Of a stretch of 8,782 nt of DNA, positions 1 to 5,106 are shown piece after piece. The DNA comes from a bacterium (lineage in GTDB: Bacteria > Chlamydiota > Chlamydiia > Chlamydiales > 2-12-FULL-49-11): NCBI GenBank assembly GCA_022600215.1, contig JAHZKV010000111.1, positions 1 through 8,782 on the forward strand, read 5' to 3'. Under the pieces are notes generated by a model. The model was given only the letters and a program-made list of their open reading frames with translations. It was not told the origin of the DNA and made no database searches. Every line of letters starts with the position of its first letter. Positions within the stretch are counted from its first letter, which is position 1. The position numbers and the translations under genes were made by a program.

Positions 1-26
1 AGCTCCACAATATACATTGTGGAGCT
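1..26 (-). terminator. Perfect stem-loop, probable transcription terminator of the small membrane-protein gene
   Basis: AGCTCCACAAT (1-11) is the exact reverse complement of ATTGTGGAGCT (16-26), with a 4-base loop ATAC, giving an 11-bp perfect stem. It lies 21 bases past the stop codon (48-50) of the minus-strand gene, where an intrinsic terminator is expected. The run of U that would complete a rho-independent terminator on the minus strand would lie outside the window, so this part is unproven. On the plus strand the stem is followed only by ATCAAATTT, which is a weak tract, but it could also serve a plus-strand gene ending to the left. Confidence 0.6.
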
Positions 27-47
27 ATCAAATTTATACTTAGATTC

Positions 48-410
48 CTAAACGTATACAGATATTAATACTTTTATCGTATTACGATCAGGATCTTCAA
101 ATTGAGCTAACTCTACCCTCTCAGCAGGACCTTCACATTTTGGTATTTCATTGCTTAGATCTGCCCTACTTCCGCCTAACAATATTATTTGCCTTTTCAA
201 TTCGCAAATTTCATAACCTGCAGAGGCTCCAATAAAAAGCACAGAGACTACAGCAAAAACCTTTGCTACTTTATCCGAAACCCACCTAACATCTTCATTC
301 TCTTGCAATTTGGAACAAACAAAGGACACAGTAGCTATTGCTATACAAGCTGCTGCGGCAATAGCGTAGTTTTTCCCAGATTGGGATTCAAAATTATATA
401 TATCACTCAT
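48..410 (-). CDS. Small two-helix membrane protein, function unknown
   Basis: I do not recognise a family. The chosen ATG (408-410) gives 120 residues and has an AGGTG Shine-Dalgarno (complement of 416-420) five bases upstream; an upstream in-frame GTG at 446 would add 12 residues but lies at the predicted promoter and has no ribosome site. The protein begins MSDIYNFESQSG, then has two hydrophobic segments at about residues 15-33 (rich in Ala/Ile) and 47-67, separated by a short charged loop. A 50-residue soluble C-terminal part follows, with many Glu/Asp/Arg. There is no classical cleavable signal peptide. Paired helices with a short loop resemble the bilobed profile of chlamydial inclusion-membrane proteins, but that is only a topology argument. 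It is transcribed divergently from the glutamate dehydrogenase gene, with its own promoter and terminator-like hairpin, so it is probably monocistronic. Confidence 0.7.
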   Translation of the reverse strand: MSDIYNFESQSGKNYAIAAAACIAIATVSFVCSKLQENEDVRWVSDKVAKVFAVVSVLFIGASAGYEICELKRQIILLGGSRADLSNEIPKCEGPAERVELAQFEDPDRNTIKVLISVYV

Positions 411-433
411 CTTCACACCTATTTTATACAAAC

Positions 434-462
434 AATATAACAACACACAAAATAGAAATCAA
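434..462 (-). promoter_or_regulatory. Sigma-70-type promoter for the small membrane-protein gene
   Basis: Read on the minus strand there is TTGATT (complement of 457-462, 4 of 6 consensus), a 17-base spacer, then TATATT (complement of 434-439, 5 of 6). Transcription would start near 427, about 17 bases before the ATG at 410, leaving just room for the AGGTG ribosome site. Box quality, ideal spacing and placement agree. Its -35 box overlaps the best -35 box of the divergent glutamate dehydrogenase promoter. Confidence 0.55.
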
Positions 463-487
463 CACTCCTGTATAATAAAATTATAAT
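459..487 (+). promoter_or_regulatory. Candidate promoter for glutamate dehydrogenase
   Basis: TCAACA (459-464, 4 of 6 consensus), a 17-base spacer and a perfect TATAAT (482-487). This predicts a start near 494 and a leader of roughly 47 bases to the ATG at 541. A second TATAAT at 471-476 has no acceptable -35 at the right distance. The region is very A+T-rich, so chance TATAAT matches are expected and the call is moderate. Confidence 0.4.
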
Positions 488-526
488 TATATAGACAAAT
501 ATAGCGCTTTATTTAGAGTAGAGTTT

Positions 527-538
527 GCGAGAAATCGC
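527..538 (+). other. Small GNRA-capped RNA hairpin in the dehydrogenase leader
   Basis: GCGA-GAAA-TCGC forms a 4-bp stem capped by a GAAA tetraloop, a member of the unusually stable GNRA class, ending two bases before the ATG at 541. A U-G pair could extend it by one step. Folded, it would cover the only Shine-Dalgarno-like bases (GAGA, 529-532) for that ATG. It may be chance in a short leader, or it may disfavour the first ATG relative to the in-frame one at 571. Confidence 0.3.
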
Positions 539-540
539 GT

Positions 541-3500
541 ATGAAGCAAATTCTAGGAAAAGAAAGGGTTATGAAAAAGTCCATACACGACGCTTTAGCT
601 CATGAAAAGGAAACTTTTGAAGAGCATTATCACTGGCTCGAAGAGCATATGCCTGAGTCTTTTTTCGATGAGTTCTCTGACGATCAGATCATGACGGTAG
701 TTCACAACCTCATGGGTTTCAAGCTTCAGGGGGAATTTGCTCAAATCCATTTTAATGATTGTTCCATCGTAATCTGTATCGACGGTCATGGCGCAGACCT
801 CAAAGTCTTAAAGCATTATGCTTATTTTGGTATCCAAAACTACCAAACCTTTGTATCTGACGCCCCCCTCCCTCGTTATAAGACGAAGAAAAAGATTCGT
901 ATTGCTGTTATTTATTACACTCCCGTGATAGATGATGGGGTAAAGGGTTTTTCTTCTTTAGAGGAAAGCGAGCTAAACACCATATACCAAAATATTCATA
1001 AGAGAAACAGCGACTTCACCCGGGAAAAGATGAGTAAGCTCATTGAGAGTATCAGCCCCCGCTACTTGCGTATTTTAACTCCTGAGCGATTAGAGCTTAC
1101 GTTAGAGATGTATCATCGAGCAAAGACACGCGATCACCTCCAGTATGAGGTACGTCTTCATGAGGACTGGAAAAAAACCCATAAGAAGGGTCCTTCTATG
1201 CAAATTGTCTTTGCATGGAAAAATACCCACAAGTACAAGTTTCTCTACAAACTTTCCAAGCTTGTCTTCCGCCACCATCTCGTCATGAAAAATGTCAATG
1301 CCTCTTACATCGATCCGTACAGCTCTGACAACATTTTACTCATGTCCCTTTCCCTCCATGGTAATAACAATATTTCCGCATGGGAAGCAACCGATCTAGA
1401 AGATTTTTTACGTGAACTTGCTATGCTTAAGTATTTTACTGATGGGGATGTCGTGGAAGATCATTTTGTCTCCCCAGGTCTGCTTACAGGAAATAAAGGG
1501 AATCTGCTTCGCTGCATTATTGATCTCTCCCACCAACTTCTCCTCCATGCCGATGTAAATATGTACTCCAAGGAAAATATCACCGAGGCCCTTGCTCGCC
1601 ATAGTGAAATCACCTGCTCCATTATCCATGCTTTTGAAACCAAGTTTGACCCAAAAAACTATGACATCAAAAAATACCAAAAAGAAAAAGAAAATTTCTT
1701 AAAGCAGGTAGAAAAAATCGACACAGGAAACCTCTCTCATGATGTGCGTCGAAAAAATATTCTTTTGACCGCTTTTGCCTGCATCGACTTTACCTTAAAA
1801 ACAAACTACTATCGAAAAAACAAAAGTGCCATCGCCTTCCGTATTGATCCAATGATCTTAACTTCATTGTGTTATGATTACAAAGAAAAATTTCCCGAGA
1901 TTCCTTATGGAATTTTCTTCATCAAAGGAAAATCCTTTATTGGCTTCCAAGTACGCTTTAAAGATCTCTCTCGTGGTGGCCTAAGAACCATTTTCCCTAA
2001 AAAGCTAGAACATGCCAATTGGGAAAGGATCAACATCTTCTCTGAATGTTATAACCTTGCCTATACCCAGCAAAAGAAAAACAAAGATATCCCAGAAGGG
2101 GGATCAAAAGCGGTGATCTTTATTGAACCGTTTGAAGATTTGAGCTTTGAGACAGAGGTATACCAAAAAGAGCTCCACCTTGCAGAACTAGAAGAAAAAG
2201 CCATCTCGGAAAAAATCTCTACCTACCACAAAGGGCAAAGAAATATATACCTATACTCCTCTCAGCGATCTTTTATCTTTAGCCTCATGACCTTAGTCAA
2301 CTGCGATGATGATGGTATATTAAAAGCTAAAGATATTCTCGATTACCACCAACGCCCTGAGTATATTTATCTTGGGCCCGATGAAAATATGCACAACTCT
2401 ATGATAGAGTGGATTGCTGACTATTCTGTTCGCGTTGGGTATAAGCTTGGTGCAGCTTTTATTTCCTCCAAACCAAAGTATGGCATCAACCACAAAGAAT
2501 ATGGCGTAACTTCTTATACAGTAAATGTCTACATGCACAATGTCTTGCTCTACCTTGGCATCAATCCAGAAAAAGATCCATTTACGGTAAAAATTTCTGG
2601 AGGCCCCGATGGAGATGTTGCCGGAAACCAGATCTATAACCTATACAAATTCTATAAAGACACAGCCAAGCTTCTTGCTATTACCGACGTATCAGGAACG
2701 ATATACGATCCAGAAGGACTTGATTTAGAAGAACTAGTGCAGCTCTTCAAAAAAGAAAAACCCCTTCGTTTCTATCCGGCAAAAAAATTACACGATGGCG
2801 GGCTTCTCCTAGACATAGAAACCAAGAGAGAAAAATCTGGGGACCGCAATGAAACTCTTTGCTACCTCATGAAAAATGGGAAATTAGAGGAAGATTGGCT
2901 CCTTGCAAATGAAACCCACCATCTGTATAGCCACAACCTCCATCAAGTGAAAACCGATGTCTTCATTCCTGGTGGAGGGAGACCAAGAACCCTCAATATC
3001 AAAAACTACAAACACTTCCTTGATAAAAATGGAGTTCCAACTTCCAAAGCAATTGTTGAAGGAGCTAACCTCTATCTTACCGAAGAGGCTCGCACTGCCC
3101 TTGAAAAGCTCCACGTACTTATCATCAAAGATAGTTCTGCAAATAAAGGGGGCGTAATTTGCTCCTCACTGGAAGTGTTGTGCAGCTTGTTGATGAAAAA
3201 TGAAGAGTTTATCAAAAATAAAGAAGCATTGATGAAAGATGTGATGCACTTCCTCCGTGAAAAAGCACAAAATGAAGCTACCTTGCTATTAGAATCTCAC
3301 CAAAAATATGGAGTGCCCCTTACAAAGCTCTCTGACAACATCTCCAAAAAAATCAACACTTATACTTACGAAATTCTCGATTACCTAGAAAACACGACCC
3401 TTCCAAATAACTTAAGCGATCCGCTCAATAAAACTCTTGTGGAATACCTACTTCCTATCTTCCAAGAAAATTACAAAGAGCGCATCTTAGAAAACATCCC

Positions 3501-3621
3501 AGATATGCACAAAAAAGCGATCATTGCTTGCTCCATTGCGCAAAAAATCGTCTATGGAAAAGGGCTCTCTTGGGCACCATCGATTGTAGATGTTCTCCCA
3601 CTGATTATTGATAATCCTTAA
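541..3621 (+). CDS. NAD-specific glutamate dehydrogenase, large (about 115 kDa) type
   Basis: It oxidatively deaminates glutamate to 2-oxoglutarate and ammonium with NAD, feeding the TCA cycle from glutamate; cytoplasmic. The catalytic half is intact: VRFKDLSRGGLRT (471-483), PEGGSKAVI with its lysine (518-526), YLGPDENMHNSMIEWIA (610-626), the nucleotide-binding stretch KISGGPDGDVAGN (684-696), PGGGRPRTLN (810-819), IVEGANLYLTEEAR (838-851) and KDSSANKGGVICSS (863-876). Residues 1-450 form a divergent N-terminal region without motifs I can name. At 1026 residues it matches the large GDH2-like class, not the 450-residue hexameric enzymes nor the 1600-residue L_180 class. The ATG at 541 is kept, but ATG 571 (MKKSIHDALAHEKETF, 1016 residues) is equally plausible: GAAAGGG lies close before it, whereas 541 sits behind a stable hairpin. 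It has a candidate own promoter, no same-strand neighbour, and converges on the 3649-4014 gene. Confidence 0.93.
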   Translation: MKQILGKERVMKKSIHDALAHEKETFEEHYHWLEEHMPESFFDEFSDDQIMTVVHNLMGFKLQGEFAQIHFNDCSIVICIDGHGADLKVLKHYAYFGIQNYQTFVSDAPLPRYKTKKKIRIAVIYYTPVIDDGVKGFSSLEESELNTIYQNIHKRNSDFTREKMSKLIESISPRYLRILTPERLELTLEMYHRAKTRDHLQYEVRLHEDWKKTHKKGPSMQIVFAWKNTHKYKFLYKLSKLVFRHHLVMKNVNASYIDPYSSDNILLMSLSLHGNNNISAWEATDLEDFLRELAMLKYFTDGDVVEDHFVSPGLLTGNKGNLLRCIIDLSHQLLLHADVNMYSKENITEALARHSEITCSIIHAFETKFDPKNYDIKKYQKEKENFLKQVEKIDTGNLSHDVRRKNILLTAFACIDFTLKTNYYRKNKSAIAFRIDPMILTSLCYDYKEKFPEIPYGIFFIKGKSFIGFQVRFKDLSRGGLRTIFPKKLEHANWERINIFSECYNLAYTQQKKNKDIPEGGSKAVIFIEPFEDLSFETEVYQKELHLAELEEKAISEKISTYHKGQRNIYLYSSQRSFIFSLMTLVNCDDDGILKAKDILDYHQRPEYIYLGPDENMHNSMIEWIADYSVRVGYKLGAAFISSKPKYGINHKEYGVTSYTVNVYMHNVLLYLGINPEKDPFTVKISGGPDGDVAGNQIYNLYKFYKDTAKLLAITDVSGTIYDPEGLDLEELVQLFKKEKPLRFYPAKKLHDGGLLLDIETKREKSGDRNETLCYLMKNGKLEEDWLLANETHHLYSHNLHQVKTDVFIPGGGRPRTLNIKNYKHFLDKNGVPTSKAIVEGANLYLTEEARTALEKLHVLIIKDSSANKGGVICSSLEVLCSLLMKNEEFIKNKEALMKDVMHFLREKAQNEATLLLESHQKYGVPLTKLSDNISKKINTYTYEILDYLENTTLPNNLSDPLNKTLVEYLLPIFQENYKERILENIPDMHKKAIIACSIAQKIVYGKGLSWAPSIVDVLPLIIDNP

Positions 3622-3636
3622 TAACACCTACTTACT

Positions 3637-3654
3637 GAGTAGAGTAGTCTACTC
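3637..3654 (+). terminator. Stem-loop between convergent genes, possible bidirectional terminator
   Basis: GAGTAGA (3637-3643) and TCTACTC (3648-3654) are exact reverse complements around a 4-base loop GTAG. It lies 15 bases after the dehydrogenase stop. The stop codon of the opposing minus-strand gene (3649-3651) is inside the right arm. Neither side has a strong T tract (CGCTTT on the plus strand), so it would be a weak terminator; an alternative shorter pairing of CTACT (3628-3632) with AGTAG (3638-3642) is possible. Confidence 0.4.
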
Positions 3655-4014
3655 CGCTTTAAAGTGATTCCTAACCATATTATGAATAATAGAAGAAGTG
3701 CAAATAATTGTAACCACCATATGAACCAGTGAAGGCCTTGAAGCCCCTCGATATTCTAAGGCTTTTGTAAAACAAGCCTTCCATATAGCCGCACTAAAAA
3801 TAGATAAGACTGCTAGATACACTTTATTAGAAACCTTATCCATATTATATATCCAGGTCATTGGATAGGTAATTGGTAAGGAGGCTGCGGTACAAGCATG
3901 CACAGAAAAACGCAACCAAACAGGGTGTTGATTAAAAGAAACGGTATCAATAAACATATCGTTTAACTCGTTACGAACTGCTGATATAAAAGTACTATTT
4001 GCTAAAGGTGCCAT
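3649..4014 (-). CDS. Small multi-helix membrane protein, function unknown
   Basis: I do not recognise a family. The ATG at 4012-4014 is chosen because a consensus GGAGG (complement of 4019-4023) lies four bases upstream; an upstream in-frame start at 4053 lies before that site. The 121-residue protein starts MAPLANSTFISAVRNELND. It has hydrophobic segments at about residues 62-83 and 96-114, and a weaker one at 36-55 containing several polar residues and prolines. The end is basic and short (NHFKAE). The gene follows the SRPBCC gene on the same strand, 79 bases downstream, but a strong inverted repeat lies in that gap, so co-transcription is uncertain. Its 3' end abuts the convergent dehydrogenase gene. 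It could be an inclusion- or envelope-membrane protein; the sequence alone does not say. Confidence 0.65.
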   Translation of the reverse strand: MAPLANSTFISAVRNELNDMFIDTVSFNQHPVWLRFSVHACTAASLPITYPMTWIYNMDKVSNKVYLAVLSIFSAAIWKACFTKALEYRGASRPSLVHMVVTIICTSSIIHNMVRNHFKAE

Positions 4015-4058
4015 TTTTCCTCCATTAAGTAATAAAAAACCACACCTTAACAAAACTT

Positions 4059-4093
4059 TTACATTTTAGCAATGCTAATTTTAAAAAATGTAA
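4059..4093 (-). repeat. A+T-rich inverted repeat between two minus-strand genes
   Basis: TTACATTTT (4059-4067) and AAAATGTAA (4085-4093) are exact 9-base reverse complements. Inside and at the edge of the left arm is a second palindrome TTAGC-AAT-GCTAA (4066-4078), so two alternative stem-loops compete. The outer arm touches the stop codon (4094-4096) of the SRPBCC gene. On the minus-strand RNA it could slow or stop transcription or protect the 3' end; no clean U tract follows, so it is not a textbook terminator. Confidence 0.5.
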
Positions 4094-4516
4094 CTATTTT
4101 GCGCTCTGAATCAAATCTACTAAAGCAATCATCTGCTTTTTACTTTTCCTTGCAACCTTTTCTCCGAGCATCGATACCCACATTGCAGAGCTCATCCCTG
4201 TAATTGATATGGTAGTAGTAAGCTCTACTCCGCCATCCACCTTTTTTACCTCATGCATGCCATACATCTTTGCGCCCGGCAAATGCAAACAATCTGTGAA
4301 CGATCGATTTTCTATTGCCTCTTCAATGGTAAGCTGCACCTTTGGACCACCGCGAGGCTTAAGCTCAAACGTTCCCCCTGTCTCAAAAGAGTCCATCAAC
4401 TTGCACCCTTCTAAATCCTCATTCCAAGCAGTCCACTGATCCACATCTTTCCAAATGTTCCACACCTGAGAGGGTGTTACCCCTTCAAAAAACGCCTTTT
4501 CTGTTTTCTTCCACAT
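4094..4516 (-). CDS. SRPBCC (START/Bet v1-like, polyketide cyclase-type) family protein
   Basis: This 140-residue protein has the length and pattern of the small SRPBCC fold, a helix-grip barrel that encloses a hydrophobic ligand. Visible landmarks are an N-terminal strand KKTEKAFFEGV (3-13), helix PSQVWNIWKDVDQWTAWNEDL (15-35) with the family's typical VW...W..W spacing, strand TFELKPRGGPKVQLTIEEA (49-67), FTDCLHLPGAKMYGMHEVKKVDGGVELTTTISITG (73-107), and a long C-terminal helix from about 113 to 138. No signal peptide or membrane helix is seen, so it is cytoplasmic. The start is supported by AAAGGAG (complement of 4523-4529) six bases upstream. It lies 58 bases after the 4575-4889 gene with no terminator between, so both may share a transcript. 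The ligand and any enzymatic role cannot be inferred; the nearest family relatives are mostly uncharacterised. Confidence 0.85.
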   Translation of the reverse strand: MWKKTEKAFFEGVTPSQVWNIWKDVDQWTAWNEDLEGCKLMDSFETGGTFELKPRGGPKVQLTIEEAIENRSFTDCLHLPGAKMYGMHEVKKVDGGVELTTTISITGMSSAMWVSMLGEKVARKSKKQMIALVDLIQSAK

Positions 4517-4574
4517 TGATCACTCCTTTATCATGTAATGGTAGAGCGTTTAGACAAAAAACAAAAGGATTTTA

Positions 4575-4889
4575 TCAACGAATACAACAAAGCCTTCCCT
4601 TTAAAGCTTCCCATGTATCCAATGTGTCAGGTAGCTTAAAAAACCAAGCTGCTAGAAATAAAAAGCCTCCCACCACAAATGCTAAGGTAGGAGAAACATA
4701 CTCCCCTACGCTCCACGCGGTGGCGAAAATGAAAGTGCACATCCTTTTATTTGTTGCCACAAACAAGGGAACTGTAGCAAGAAATATCCCAGCAAAAGCA
4801 GTATAAGCAACAACTTCTACGCCTTTGTTTCTTATTGATGCAAAAACAGGGCCTCTAGCGCCTCTTTGGTTATCTGCACAGACTTCCAT
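4575..4889 (-). CDS. Small hydrophobic membrane protein, function unknown
   Basis: I do not recognise a family. ATG at 4887-4889 is chosen because GGAGG (complement of 4895-4899) lies five bases upstream; a TTG at 4901 would place that site inside the coding region. The 104 residues begin MEVCADNQRGARGPVFASIRNKG, a polar basic N-terminus. A hydrophobic segment at about 24-45 follows, then a short loop TNKR, then a long hydrophobic stretch 50-84 that may be one long or two short helices. The C-terminus LPDTLDTWEALKGRLCCIR is short and ends in a Cys pair. The paired hydrophobic lobes are compatible with, but do not prove, an inclusion-membrane protein. The gene diverges from hrcA and may head a transcript that also carries the SRPBCC gene. 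The plus-strand frame over this region has no ribosome site. Confidence 0.65.
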   Translation of the reverse strand: MEVCADNQRGARGPVFASIRNKGVEVVAYTAFAGIFLATVPLFVATNKRMCTFIFATAWSVGEYVSPTLAFVVGGFLFLAAWFFKLPDTLDTWEALKGRLCCIR

Positions 4890-5022
4890 TCTTTCCTCCA
4901 AAAAATAAAAGACATTAATACAAATTAGTATTGAGGTAAAGGTAAAAAGAGGTTTTTCAAATAAACTTTACTACTTTGCGTAATTTTTAACCCACTCATT
5001 TTCACCGATCTACAGGGGAGCC

Positions 5023-5049
5023 TCAGCACTCTTTGAATTTAAGTGCTAA
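5023..5049 (+). promoter_or_regulatory. CIRCE operator of the hrcA-grpE-dnaK operon
   Basis: TCAGCACTC (5023-5031), a 9-base spacer and AAGTGCTAA (5041-5049) match the CIRCE consensus TTAGCACTC-N9-GAGTGCTAA with one mismatch in each arm. CIRCE is the binding site of the HrcA repressor, whose gene starts 57 bases downstream. The element ends five bases before the predicted -35 box, so bound HrcA would sit against the upstream edge of the promoter. Confidence 0.93.
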
Positions 5050-5054
5050 ATTTC

Positions 5055-5083
5055 TTGCAAAAAGAGTGCTAATGAAATATACT
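5055..5083 (+). promoter_or_regulatory. Sigma-70-type promoter of the heat-shock operon
   Basis: TTGCAA (5055-5060, 4 of 6 consensus), a 17-base spacer and TATACT (5078-5083, 5 of 6). Start is predicted near 5090, giving a very short leader of about 17 bases before the hrcA ATG at 5107. The position between CIRCE and hrcA fits the vegetative, HrcA-controlled promoter known for this operon in chlamydiae. No separate promoter is evident before grpE or dnaK. Confidence 0.7.
5064..5072 (+). promoter_or_regulatory. Extra perfect CIRCE half-site inside the promoter spacer
   Basis: GAGTGCTAA at 5064-5072 equals the consensus right arm of CIRCE exactly, better than the right arm of the full element. 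It lies between the -35 and -10 boxes, 23 bases (about two helical turns) after the right arm at 5041. The matching left-arm position (5046-5054, CTAAATTTC) does not resemble TTAGCACTC, so this is a solitary half-site. Whether HrcA uses it is inference. Confidence 0.6.
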
Positions 5084-5106
5084 GATAAATATAGAGAGAA
5101 GAAAGC

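Noticed and set aside
189..440. Plus-strand open frame of 83 codons over the first small membrane-protein gene
   Set aside because: No ribosome site; it lies wholly antisense to a better-supported gene with promoter, Shine-Dalgarno and hairpin, and its translation is low-complexity without recognisable features.
471..476. Another TATAAT in front of the dehydrogenase
   Set aside because: The -35 position at 17 bases (448-453, CAAAAT) does not fit consensus; likely chance in A+T-rich DNA.
4474..4806. Plus-strand open frame of 110 codons
   Set aside because: It overlaps the starts of two minus-strand genes that have strong ribosome sites, has none of its own, and its translation (many Lys, Ser, Asn) shows no domain.
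4917..4932. Inverted repeat AATAC-N6-GTATT upstream of the 4575-4889 gene
   Set aside because: Only 5-bp arms of mostly A/T in an A+T-rich gap; no matching promoter geometry, so it was not called an operator.
4933..5000. Possible minus-strand promoter for the 4575-4889 gene (TTTACC with TGTATT or TAATGT)
   Set aside because: Box matches are poor (3-4 of 6) and several alternatives are equally weak, so no promoter was assigned.
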